From contig JBCAMK010000014.1 of assembly GCA_038503065.1 (NCBI GenBank), positions 124,001-188,000 on the forward strand: a stretch of DNA of 64,000 bases. The letters run 5' to 3'. Every line of letters begins with the position of its first letter. Position 1 is the first letter of the stretch. Shown here one piece after another: positions 12,975 through 23,258 of the stretch. A program made the position numbers and the translations under genes. This DNA is from Paragyromitra xinjiangensis. Taxonomy: Eukaryota > Ascomycota > Pezizomycetes > Pezizales > Discinaceae. Under the pieces are notes generated by a model, which had not been told where the DNA came from, ran no database searches, and saw only the letters and a program-made list of their open reading frames with translations.

Positions 12975-13185
12975 AAAGCTCGGTTGATTGATTGCTTACT
13001 GGAGCAGGCAGGCTGCTGCCTGCTCTCTATACTATGACTTCGTACCCACAAAGGTCCACGTACTATTCCCATTCCCGAGGCTCTGCCGAGCGCTCGACCA
13101 CGGGCGCCCGAGCCTCTGCCCGAGCCCCGCTCCGAGATCTCCGACCGAGTCACGGAGTCCGTACCTATTAGGAAGCAATATCCAA
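12975..13185 (+). repeat. Diverged copy of GC-rich dispersed repeat (family with 20360 and 49468)
   Basis: It shares with the two near-identical copies at 20360 and 49468 a left TTGATTGATTGCTT-like start, a GC-rich middle full of CCCGAG/CTCGG motifs, and the right end TATTAGGAAGCA...TCCAACA. The divergence is much greater than between the other two copies, so it is an older member. Orientation is the same as in the others. Confidence 0.5.
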
Positions 13186-13312
13186 CAAGATGGTTATACC
13201 GGCCATCGAGTGATATCCTGTGTTTAGACAATATATTAAAAAGGCTCAAAAAGAAGGCTCGATCAAGCTTCCTGAGAACCTTCTTTATAACCCAGTGCGT
13301 GAAGAGTTAACT

Positions 13313-13395
13313 CCCCTGGGAGGGATCGAACATACGACCCCCCGGCCCCTCTGGGCGACACAGTAGCCGTTAGACTGCCATGGCTGATGGTGTTA
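13313..13395 (-). repeat. tRNA-like pol III promoter module, possible SINE head
   Basis: On the minus strand the stretch reads with an A-box-like TGGCAGTCTAACGG and, about 45 nt on, a B-box-like TGTTCGATCCC. The T-arm stem and acceptor stem do not pair properly, so this is not a functional tRNA gene. The spacing of A and B boxes would fit a tRNA-derived SINE or a decayed tRNA. No second copy is visible in the window. Confidence 0.25.
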
Positions 13396-13483
13396 TAGTG
13401 CCAGAAAAGATCTTATCGCACTTTTAGGCCTACTCTTATTCTTCTGTACCCTTCTATAGTGCACCGATAAGATTGATTATCTA

Positions 13484-13960
13484 CCAAGGGCTGCCACGTG
13501 CTACCACATGTGTCAGTAGGAAGAAGTAGGAGGGTGGATTTGACTACAAAAGTATATTAGCTCATGATGACTCTCACCTATCCAACACACCAATCCAGTT
13601 AAGATTTCCCATGATGTTACTCAGAATCAATTACATGTAGGTCACTGTTGGCGCCTTGGGGTTCCCTTACACAACTTTCCTAATTCTGATGCCACTGCAG
13701 TACAATCACTCTATAAGAATACCACCGGGACCGAGAATACAGAAGACTATTCTTATAAGAAGGGTGACCTAAGCCAGTGGAGAAGGTTAACAGGGAAGAC
13801 TTTACCTAATACGGGCTAGGGAGGTAGTTTCGGGGGTGCTTCGCTATATTCTTATAAAGCGAGTGCGCTGTATGAGTACAGTTTAGCAGGGTAACACCTA
13901 GAACCTGCCGCTTTCCCCGCCCTATATATTTAACGATAGCACAACCTTGGTAAGGCTCTT
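13484..13960 (+). repeat. Diverged AT-rich dispersed repeat, copy 1
   Basis: Three blocks align in order with 26407-26760: GGGCTGCCACGTGCTACCA, the stretch GATTTGACTACAAAAGTATA through CACACCA...CAGTTAAGA, and a distal block starting AGCAGGGTAA. Identity by eye is roughly 75%. Copy 1 has about 200 bp of internal sequence missing from copy 2. It may be a solo LTR or a non-autonomous element; I see no clear termini or target duplication. Confidence 0.45.
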
Positions 13961-14216
13961 AGATTTATCAATTATATATTCTGTGGGTTGTCTACTTGGG
14001 TTCTATTTATGTGATGCATCTAAATTACCAGCTTTGGAAGATAACAGAATCACGGTTTGTGTTAATTTAAGTCATGGATAATCACTCGTCATCTGCACTG
14101 TACCATTTGAAGCAATAAGAGGTGATATTCGTTGCTTCTGTGGAAGACTTGAGATATTCGATAGAGGAGAAAGACTGTATATATACAAGTATTCAACCAA
14201 TCAGCCTTTCCACCAT

Positions 14217-14453
14217 ATGCCTCGCCGGTCAACGCCTCCAGCCTCCGAATAAGCCCAATATGCTGAATAGCCGACTGAATAATTGACAGCCAAAGAAGAC
14301 CTAATCAGCAAGAAATAATAAGAAACCTGAGTAGTAGAAAACCCTACGTATACTATAGAAGCCCTACATAGGTGGAGAAAAGAATAGAGCTAAATGAATA
14401 GAGAAAGGCTGGAAGCGGCACGAAAGGAAGTAAATATCCAACGCCGTTTATGA
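14217..14453 (+). pseudogene. Possible stop-riddled coding relic
   Basis: From the ATG at 14217 one frame gives Glu/Lys/Arg/Gln-compatible protein-like composition (starting MPRRSTPPASE) interrupted by about eleven TAA/TAG/TGA codons over 79 codons. The interruptions often follow Glu or Lys, where CAA/CAG to TAA/TAG changes would be expected after repeat-induced point mutation. Any stop can be explained this way, so the evidence is weak, and I recognise no family. Confidence 0.2.
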
Positions 14454-15895
14454 TGTTAAGGTCCAGATAGAGTGATGGTGTGTATGGCTTTTAAAGCTAG
14501 ATTCTATATATAGTGTAGAACGTTGCTGTTTCCACTGTCTAGAGTGGATGTCGATTTGCTGTAGCAGTTCCAGAGGGGAAATAAACCAAAGGGCTCATGA
14601 AAAATGGAGTATTCAAATCAAACACTTGAGCTGTATCATTTGTGTGGATAGGATGGCTGGAGGGGTCTTTCGAAATATCTAGATTTAGCCTCCTAACCTC
14701 GTTGCTAGGCGCAGCTCACTAGTTCTATAGAACAAGTTAAAATACTAATGAGGTCATAATTATATTCTCTGGGTATACTACTTCCACTCTACAGTGCGAG
14801 GAAATGCATCATTGTGGCCTTTTCCAAGTTTACCTGTATAGGGAATGTATACCCTGATGCATTTCCGCGCGCTGTAGAGACTCATGTCCTGATACTAGCT
14901 TATTCACGAGTGGTAATGCTGAAAGTATGTAGCTCGATTATCAATACCCCCGGTTGTATCCCGATGCTACTGACTACGAGAGTAGTATTAGCGGACTTAT
15001 CCACTAGCTACATGTAGCTATAATCCAGCGGCGGCAGCCATTTTATACCTTCACCTCGCGCAACCATAGTATCCCCTGCGAATTCTACAGGCCCAGCCAC
15101 TCAAGAAAAACACAAACCCCATCGTAAGGTCTTGTAGTTCAAGCAGAGTAGGGACGGTAATGCTGATCCAAAATACTCAGAAATAACGAATGGGACTGGG
15201 CCAAGACAGAAGAACGGTATTGTATCTTAGTTGAATAGGTGCTGAGGCTCAAGCGCAGCCAGCGAATAGAGCTCAGTCCCAACCTAATGGCACAAGTTCT
15301 TCTGTCTAGCCTACGATTGCATGGCACTATCCTACGGTCTTGGCGTAGCCCTATTTATCATTCCTAGGTTTATACGGTATTTGGTAGACAAATCAATCAG
15401 CCGACGTAGGTTTCCCCCAGGCGTTTCTTGAATAGTAGATTGGAGAAGCTCTAAGAGGCTTTGCATAGCCTAAGATTTAGTCTTTTGCTATGACTTGCAG
15501 TCAGCTTTCGTCCTGGGGAAATTACGGCGTTAATAGCTATTCATGTTAGTCATACTGTAAATAGGAAAGTTAGTTGGGGGTTTTGTATGCTGAACTATAT
15601 CTTGATAGCGAGGCTAATTAATCGGTTTATGACCACTTGGTATGTGGATCTCCGTACGTCTACAGGTCCAGCTGTTTATCTTACTGGTAAGTGTTTTGCT
15701 AGGTTTTACAAGACCTAGCTTCATGTTTGTATCCACCAAACTTACCTCTTTGTACCTTGAATCCAATAGGACTTACTAGTTTGCCTACGTAACTTTTATC
15801 AGACTCATCTTCAAGTCTCCACGACTCGTGAGACTTGGCTATTCGTCTACGAAGAACACTTGACCGCCATCTCCAGCCTATACGTGGTATTTACA

Positions 15896-16888
15896 CTACA
15901 ATTCACCTCTCCACGGAATCCCTGCCATAGCCCCCCTCTTCCTTACCTTCCTCCCCGCCGCCTTCCCCGCCCACTCCACTGCATCCTTCACACTCTTCCC
16001 CTCCACGATCGCCACCGCAAACCCCCCAACAAACGTATCCCCCGCACCCGTCGTATCAACCACATCCTTCGCATCCGTCACCTCAGCTTTAAACCACTCC
16101 CCCCCACTCACCGTCCTATAATACCCCCCCTTGGCCCCAAGCGTAATTATAACACTCTCCTGAACCCCCCTATCCAACAACACCCCCGCAGCAACCTCCA
16201 CATCCAGCGTCTCAACCTCCTCCCCAGTCAACAACGCCGCCTCAGTCTCATTCACAATCAAATGCGTCATCTTCCCGTAAAACCCCACAGGAATCGGCAC
16301 CGCAGGCGCCGGATTAAACACAACCGGAACACCACCCTCCCCCGCCAACGAGAGCAACCGCAACGTAGTCTGCAACGGTATCTCAAGCTGCATAACCAGC
16401 AACGTCGGAACCTCCTCAGCAAAATACGTCTCTGAGAACATCTCACCCGTTACAGTCCCGTTCGCACCAGGACTAATCAAGATCCTATTCTCAGCTGTAT
16501 CTTCATCGACCTACACACATTACATTACCGCCATCCCCCACGCAGTGGAGGGGGGGCATACTATAATAACCGCAACACCAGTCTGAACGCCTTCTCTCAC
16601 GATCACGTTTTCAACGTCGACCCCGTCGCGTTGGAGTGTGGATTTTAGTGCGGTGCCGAATTCGTCGGCGCCGACGGCACCGATCATTTTTACGGTTATG
16701 GGTGATGGGGCGCCTGGACGGTCGCGGGAGAGACGACAGGCTGCTACGGCTTGGTTGGCGCCTTTTCCGCCGGGGGCGGTTGAGAAGGATTTGGAGGTTA
16801 GGGTTTCGCCGGGGTGCGGGAGACGTCGGGTCACGGTTGTTAGGTCGGTGTTGAGGGAGCCGATCACGGTTATTGTTTTGGGGGGCAT
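15896..16888 (-). CDS. Ribokinase (PfkB family)
   Basis: Exons (minus) 16888-16562 and 16510-15896, with a 51-nt intron 16561-16511; 313 aa, the normal ribokinase length. The enzyme phosphorylates D-ribose to ribose-5-phosphate with ATP, in the cytosol, feeding the pentose phosphate pathway and nucleotide synthesis. Seen: VIGSLNTDL start, the PfkB signature 1 region GGKGANQAVA (residues 40-49), NPAPAVP, and signature 2 DTTGAGDTFVGGF with the catalytic-base Asp at about 267. The upstream sequence on the coding strand (about 16900-16985) is an almost pure pyrimidine tract, typical of CT-rich fungal promoters. Confidence in the family is high; sugar specificity is inferred from the signatures. 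Confidence 0.92.
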
Positions 16889-18226
16889 TTTGGGTAGAGG
16901 GGTATGGGATATGAATGGGAATACAATGGGGAAGGGAGGAGGAAGGGAGGAGGAAGGTGGAGAGGAGTGGAGAGAGGTGGGGTTGATTTATATGTTGTCT
17001 GACGTAGGAGGCTGAAGTACCGATGCAGGGTCCAGTTGGAGCCCTAACCCTGGTCTTTCTCAGTCGAGACTTACCATCTTTCCCCGTCTTCCAAGTTTAT
17101 CACGGCTCACAGGGGACAAGTATGCGTACAGACTTGTTAAATATGCTAAAAGACTCCAGAGTTTGCTGCGTTAAGGGTTTACAGATCTGAGTGTGTGTCG
17201 CTCTGGCGAGTGATAAGACATGAAGCACCCATTCTCCACGACTTGTACTGAGACTATTTCAGGTAGCCAAACACCAAGAAGCAGACAGTGAGTGCAAAGA
17301 TAAACCTGGGTTACGGCTCTAGAAAGAGGTTGTAAAAGAAATAGTATTCCCTCCAAGACCGAGCGGGAACGTATAAAGCCCTCCCCCGCGAACATAGGAC
17401 CGGAGTACCCCTCCTGCTAAATCCCGTGGCTTCAGAACTGTAAGGCGTCTTCAGTCCCTGCCTGACCTCAGGCGCAATTCCACTCTTTCTCTAAGACATC
17501 CACCCTTTAGATCTCGTTGGGCTGAGCCTTCTACTGTCCTCAGTCGTGGATACAGGTATTTCCTTATTGGCTCGTTAAGGAAATACTGGTTAACTTAGGT
17601 TATCGAGCTGTTCAATCGCCAGCAGTGTAATCAGGGATGTATTCAACTACGACTACATCTATTCTACATTCTACTTACTACGGGCTATCAGGTTTGCACT
17701 ACTATCAATCTACCAGATTCCCTCTGACCTCTATCTCGAACAATCATCCTCTATACGGGACCGGATATCAAGATTCGGCTTCACAAGGAAACCAGCTCTA
17801 AACCCTTGCGGAGCACATTACAGCTGCGAGTGGAATGGAAAATCACGACATAGGCCGTGATAGACGTCTCAGGTGGTCATCGAACAGAGCCGAGGGAGCT
17901 AGAACTCTCTCGAGTGAACGAGTGAAGTTTCGATAACATCTATCATAATCTCAAGTTCCCATTGGAAACATCACGAATCGATCTCTACGCAAACTACACT
18001 CGCAAACAAAAAACCCACATTTCCTATCCTGGAATCCTTTTCTCAAACTCAAAATTAAAAGACAAGTGCCATCCCAAACTAATAAGAGTATCCGCCCCGC
18101 TCGCACCAAAACCAGCTCAAACTTCATGAATCATAAAAAGTTATATTAAACAACGCTAACCAATACCACCGAACCCCAAAGCAGCGCTTATAGCAGTGTA
18201 TAATCCCACCCCGTTCCTCCTCAAAA
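16889..18226. other. Intergenic region, ribokinase upstream and SRA-gene downstream flanks
   Basis: The first 90 bases are the CT-rich leader of the ribokinase gene (purine-rich on the plus strand). CCCTAACCCT, a partial telomere-like unit, occurs at about 17042. The rest contains no gene, tRNA or clear repeat that I can support. Confidence 0.5.
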
Positions 18227-19284
18227 TTAGTACTTCTGCATCATTCTGGCGTACTCCCTCCGCTCCGTTATACTCGGCCTCGACCTATCAATCGGCACCT
18301 GACCCCTCTGCCTCTCCAGCGTAAACCGCCAATACCGAAGGCCCTCGGCCGTTTCCTCCTGACTATACGTAATAACATCATACAGTCCGTCATAGCGCAT
18401 CCCTACCTTCGGGGCGAACGCGGAGTTGCACTTAGCAGATCGAAACACTCTTACAGGTCGACGACGACGACTCGACATCATAAGCGACTTGCTCGCATTC
18501 GTCAACACCGCCTCCCCGCTCCTATCGCCAGAATCTGGAGCCCCGCGAGACCCGGAATAGTAGACGGTGTTCCCGAAGTCGCTATCGGAGTCTTCGTAGG
18601 AACCGGAGATAACGACGCTGTAAGCGCCATCGGTGCGGCCGTGGATACCACCCATGCGAGAACCATGTGCGCCATCACGGAGTGCACAGATCTGGAACGG
18701 CCACCAGCTATTCTCAGTTAGCATCGATGCTACTCTCCACAGGGACAGGACACTTACTCTCCAACCCGCAATCCATTCGCACCAACCACAGCAGCCTCCT
18801 TCTTAGGATAGTTCGGATCCAACGTATACGTCCTCCCACCCGCCGCCCCTCTCGTGACCAGAATCCCCCTCATCAGATCACTACTCCCAACCGCACCCTC
18901 CACCACCTCCTCCTCGCTCTCCTCATCACTCGAAAACTCGTCTTCCTCGTCACCAAAAACCGGCCCCGGTGCAAAATTCCCGCTCTCCCACCGCTCGTAC
19001 AGCTTCGACGCCATCTCGGCGATATCGATATCATATAGTTTCGGCTTCCTCAAATGTCTCACCGCGATCCCGACCTTCGATTGCGCATAGTGAACACCTT
19101 CTTCATCGAACGTGTGATACGCAGCCATCTCAAGGACTCGCCGAAGGATCGCAAAGTCGGTGGAAGTCAGTGAGAGTTCTCCATTGGCTTTGACTTTCTT
19201 CTCGACGTTCGTGATCTGCTGTCGGATGTAGAGCAGACGGACGAACCATTGGTCTTTTAATAGATCTGTAAGATTCGTTAACAT
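18227..19284 (-). CDS. SRA-YDG domain protein (putative methylated-DNA reader)
   Basis: Exons (minus) 19284-18758 and 18707-18227, 50-nt intron; 335 aa. Seen: an N-terminal helical region (residues 1-110), an acidic Asp/Glu/Ser stretch (about 115-130), then an SRA-YDG domain filling the C-terminal half (about 176-320): WWPFQ, GSRMGGIHGRTDGAYSVV, YYSGSRG, LTNASKSL and RYDGLYDV (the YDG at 281-283). SRA domains of UHRF1/SUVH proteins flip out 5-methylcytosine, usually at hemimethylated CpG; here there is no RING, PHD or SET domain, so it is a stand-alone reader. A nuclear role linked to DNA methylation is inference. The intron acceptor was chosen so that the WWPFQ segment, conserved in the family, is kept in frame. 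Upstream at 19531-19570 lies a G-run tract. Confidence 0.85.
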
Positions 19285-19530
19285 GAAGACTATGGATTCA
19301 GTGGGGTTACGAACCGGCCGACATCATGGTTGATGTTGTGGTTGAGAGAATTGGAGATTTCTCACGAGGGTTTTAATTTCTAACGGACAGCTAGCTCTCG
19401 CGGACAACAGAGCTCGACGCGATGTTCGCTGTGGCGACTACTAGTTTTGTGGCGCGTGGCTTAGCGCTCTAGATCTGTAATTACCCGGCCGGCGTGTACA
19501 ATGCAGGTTTCCGGACTTGAAGATGAAAAG

Positions 19531-19570
19531 GAAGGGGAGGGGAGGGGGAGGGGAGGGGGAAGGAAGGGGT
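19531..19570 (+). promoter_or_regulatory. AGGGG cluster / G-quadruplex-capable tract upstream of the SRA gene
   Basis: Six runs of four to five G separated by single A or AAGGAA spacers lie about 250 bp upstream of the SRA-YDG start codon. On the plus strand they form repeated AGGGG, the core of stress-response elements bound by Msn2/4-type factors in yeasts. The same spacing could fold as a G-quadruplex. Neither role is shown. Confidence 0.35.
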
Positions 19571-20359
19571 ATTTATACCCCTCATTTAATCCCTGCTGAT
19601 ATTACTCAATTTCTAAATCCTATGTCAGGTTTTGAATGTGTTTTAGTGACTCATAGTATCCTAACAAACACAGTAGAGATCTGAGGAATTGGTAGTAGGG
19701 TTGTGTAACCTAGTGTGGTTTATGACATCATATCTGGGAATTCTATTACATAATGTTTAGATAGTGCTTATTATCTGCACTTTGATAACCAATAGCAAGA
19801 TCTCTGCATAGACCAATAGGATGCTTTGGAATCAGGTCACGCGGATAACGACCCGCTTGGCTGAATTGAGAACTCGAGATTTTATTGGCCAGAAGTTACC
19901 TGCGTAGGAGGCTGATATGTAAGCATACTTGAGTTTTACGAGTCATCACCAAATATCACTCGGCGATCTGTCCTACCGACAAAGGTGGCGCTGCAGGGAT
20001 GGTCTAAAAGGATTTCCATAACACCCGCGATCTCTTGTCTATGACCACCACTACTATTACCTTTTTCAACTACTAAGACCGTCTTCCTAATTGTTACCCA
20101 AGCGCTATTCAAACTACGGGTGTTCACAAACAACCCCTTATCTCTTCCAACTCGACACGACCTGTACAAACTTCTGAACCAGGAATCCGAGGACTAGGCT
20201 CAGTAACGGCTTTATCGAGGAGCACTACTTCCAAAACCCCTCTCTTGGACAAGGAAACCCTGCGTGAGAGCTGTTCTTACCTACAAGCAATCTCCAGACA
20301 CCCCTTCTGCACCCCGAACGGCATAATAGCCGCGCCTCGAAAAATTAAGCGGTAGGGTC

Positions 20360-20543
20360 TGTTGTAATATTGGGAGCACGTAGGGAGGAATAGAAGACTC
20401 GATTGCTTGCTTGCTAGGTGGGCATACGGCCCCTATCTAAATATCTCTCTCGGGTGCCCGAGTGCCCGTGTGCTCGGGTGCCTGTCTCTCAATCATTTCC
20501 GACTCCGAAGGGCCAAGCCCCGTATTAGGAAGCATCTCCAACA
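20360..20543 (+). repeat. Dispersed ~185-bp repeat, copy 2
   Basis: About 96% identical by eye to 49468-49653, in the same orientation, from TGTTGTAATATTGGGAGCAC to GGAAGCATCTCCAACA. Differences are a CTTG unit-number change, four or so substitutions and two small indels. Internal features are a CTTG microsatellite and a GC-rich block of alternating CCCGAG and CTCGG. There is no coding capacity; boundaries are abrupt and flanks unrelated. Confidence 0.85.
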
Positions 20544-21274
20544 GAGTCGAGTGATCGATGATGATTCGGGTGGCGTCTTATACGCCACACTCATACATAA
20601 CGCCAACACCACTCCTCATCTAATGCACGCGGCGATCCTAAGCCCGTGTCCCTGCAGATATACCAACGAAATTACTATTGCTAATATCGGCAAACAACAT
20701 ACGGCAAGGCTGCCGCATTCGCGGCTACCTAGCTGTTTTGTGCGGGTTTAAGCGAGCTTACCAATATCCTAACTCAGCTCTGTGCGGAGGAACCTCGGCT
20801 GCTTAGCGTCAAGCCGAGTGACAATGTGATGAATATTGGGGAGTATTTGTGCGAAGCCCAGGCGAGGCTGACAAGCGAGGACTAACAAGGCGCTGCTTGT
20901 ACACCTATGGCTTCAGCGGGTTCTGGAGCAAGTGCTGAAACGAGAACCCACCGGATCCGCGCGTCTGAAACCCGAACCCGCTACTGGGCGCTGCAGAGCA
21001 GTTGGCTCCCCACGGGTGTGTAGATCGAAGCCTACTCTACTGCGGTTGGGGCTAAGCACGTTAATTTCAGCGGAGAGTAACCCCAAGTAATGATGGCGAT
21101 AGGTGTGGCAGACAAAGGAAACGTAACCGTAATTACGCTGCTTCCCTATTCAGCAAGTTTTGTGCCTAGTTCGATAAAAAGCAGTACCTTCTGTCAGGAT
21201 ACTGATTGGAGATTACGTGCACGACATCGGGTGTTCAGCTCTTACCTAGTTTCAAATGCGGGGGCGTAATTCCT

Positions 21275-21632
21275 TTTGGGCCCCAGGGGGCCGGTGTTTT
21301 ATCCCTTAGTCCGGTAAAGCTGACCCCCCCTGTCGGGGGCGAGTCTTCTTATTGGTCGAGTGAGCAAAACTGAGACTACTAACCAGGCATAGGAGGTATG
21401 ATGTGTTGAACTTGGGGAACGAAACACCTGAGCATAGTTCTTTGCACCCCAACCATGACCTTAACCTACATTACTGGCGTTCGGTAGATCATGCCTACTA
21501 TATCTAGTTAGTGTATACAATCTTCAGCTGAGCCACAGCGACAAGGGGGGTCAGCATTTTTTACCGGACTAAGGGATAATATGGCTGTTGAGCCTCTTTT
21601 AACTACACATGGGGCGCCTGGAGGGGCCCAAA
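21275..21632. mobile_element. Non-autonomous inverted-repeat element (MITE-like)
   Basis: The ends are TTTGGGCCCC and its complement, and an inner inverted block TATCCCTTAGTCCGGTAAA (21299-21317) is matched by its reverse complement at 21560-21578, both followed inwards by GCTGACCCCCC. The element is about 358 bp with no coding capacity. I cannot identify a target-site duplication, so the exact ends are uncertain. Confidence 0.55.
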
Positions 21633-21810
21633 TGCGGATGCGGATACATACATGTACTACCTTCGCCCCGGCGCATGTGCGGAGACGCGACAAGCGATAC
21701 AACTACACCGCCCCAGCTTAGCCTCCGGGATTCTCTATATTATCGAGAGTGTGGCCAGTCTATGAACGGTTTCTTCATCTTCTAAAAACATCTCTGTTCT
21801 TGGTGGTAGA

Positions 21811-23258
21811 ATGTCGTCAACTGGTACGTCTTTCATATCTTACGCTAGTCTAGTCTAATACTGATACTAATACTTGATATGAAGGTAGTAATATCCCTAT
21901 TTCCTCCAGCCCTGCTAAAAAGCAAAATCGGGGAGAATATGACCGTCTACGCTCACGTTTGTCCCCCTCGCTCCAGTGTCGTCCTCAACTACTAATAACG
22001 ACTCACAGTCGCCTTCGAAGAAGGCCGAAAGCGCGATGATTGCTTCAAGCGCTCCCGCAAAGCTCGTCAGTCTGGCAACAAGTTTCTCGCCAAACAGCTC
22101 TCTGAACAGGGCAAGCAGTATGGACGGAAGATGAAAAAATACAACAGAAGAGCTCGGGATCATATCTTCCAGTCGAATAATCCCCCTAATAAATCTTCAA
22201 AGACGATTGATCTGCATGGATTACATGTGCATGAGGCTGAAAAATTGCTTCTGAAACGAATGAATGAAGCAAAAGCCGAGGGGAAGGAACAGCTTTCTGT
22301 TATTGTTGGGAAAGGGAAGCATTCGCGGAATGGGGCAAGGATCAAGCCGGCTGTTGAGAAGATCTGCCAGACCCGCGATTTGAAGTGTCGTACGGAGAAC
22401 AAGAATGAAGGGATGATTGTGATATTGTTGGAAGACTATGAGCCTGAGGATGTTATGGATACTTCTGAGGGCGAAGTTGAGCTTGATAACATGGATGATT
22501 CGGAGGATGAACTGCCAGCACTTACCTCTGTTCTCCCTCGGGTCTCTAATCGACCTAGACCACGCATCGCGTCTACGCCTCCTCCATCTCCCCCAGCATC
22601 CCCCCCAGCATCCCCTACTTCAAATATTCCACCTTTGCATACTACTCAAAGTTTCCAGGAGTATTTGACATCCCGTTCCCCTCTACCACCCCCGGCTCGA
22701 GTACTTCCTCAGGCTTTACCATCCCGAGCATCCTCTTCTTCAACTCTTCCACCTTTGCATACTGCTCAAAGTCGCCAGGAGTATTTGATATCCGATTCCC
22801 CTCCATCACCCCCGCCTCGAGTACCTCGTCGGGCTTTACCACCTAAAGCATCCTCTACCTTACCTTCACCATATCTCCGCCCGGGGCTTTCGTGGAATCC
22901 ACTTTCCCAGAACACTTTTCCTTCGCCTCCAACATACTCACCTCCAACACTCCCTCAAGCTCCGAGCACTACCCACAACCACACGAGCACTCTCGTATCC
23001 TCCCAAGCACCTTGGGCCCAACGCCTCAGAGATCTTCCACTCCTCCCACCTATCGTCCAAAGCGACAGAAACCCTCCCCCTCTCTTCATCCCCTCAACTG
23101 GCGCTCGGGTCACCCAGCAATATAGCCATCGTGCCTATGATGAAGAAGCTGGCCAACCTGCCGAAGAAAAGAAGGGGTTCTGGGGAAGGCTTTTTAAGCC
23201 TATCCCGGATTTTTTTGCGGCGGTTTTGAAATTCTGTATTCCGCGTCACGCTACTTAG
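21811..23258 (+). CDS. DUF1771 + Smr domain protein, paralogue A
   Basis: Exons 21811-21823, 21885-21977, 22009-23258; 451 aa; the second intron is only 31 nt (21978-22008) and is needed to keep frame. Seen: a DUF1771 helical region (about residues 22-95, GEYDRLRSRL ... KQLSEQGKQYGRKM), an Smr domain with IDLHG (102-106) and GKGKHS (136-141), then an acidic stretch, a long Pro/Ser-rich tail with two copies of a roughly 40-residue repeat (PPLHT(T/A)QSxQEYL), and a C-terminal hydrophobic/aromatic segment. Smr domains in MutS2, Cue2 and B3BP are RNA/DNA endonucleases, and fungal/animal Smr proteins act on mRNA in no-go decay or repair; the exact role here is unknown. First member of a three-gene tandem family. 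Confidence 0.85.

Larger units (their letters stand above)
12567..15895. other. Long intergenic region with dispersed-repeat relics
   Basis: About 3.3 kb with no intact gene. It holds one diverged copy of a GC-rich dispersed repeat (12975-13185), a tRNA-like pol III module on the minus strand (about 13313-13395), one copy of a diverged AT-rich repeat (13484-13960) whose sister is at 26407-26760, and a stop-riddled, protein-like frame at 14217-14453. TACATGTA occurs at 13632 and 15009. The rest is AT-rich and unassigned. Confidence 0.5.
19285..21810. other. Intergenic region with G-run tract, dispersed repeat and inverted-repeat element
   Basis: No supported gene in 2.5 kb. It holds the G-run/AGGGG tract at 19531-19570, the dispersed repeat at 20360-20543 and an inverted-repeat element at 21275-21632, each listed separately. 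The remainder (19600-20350 and 20550-21270) shows nothing I can assign. Confidence 0.5.
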
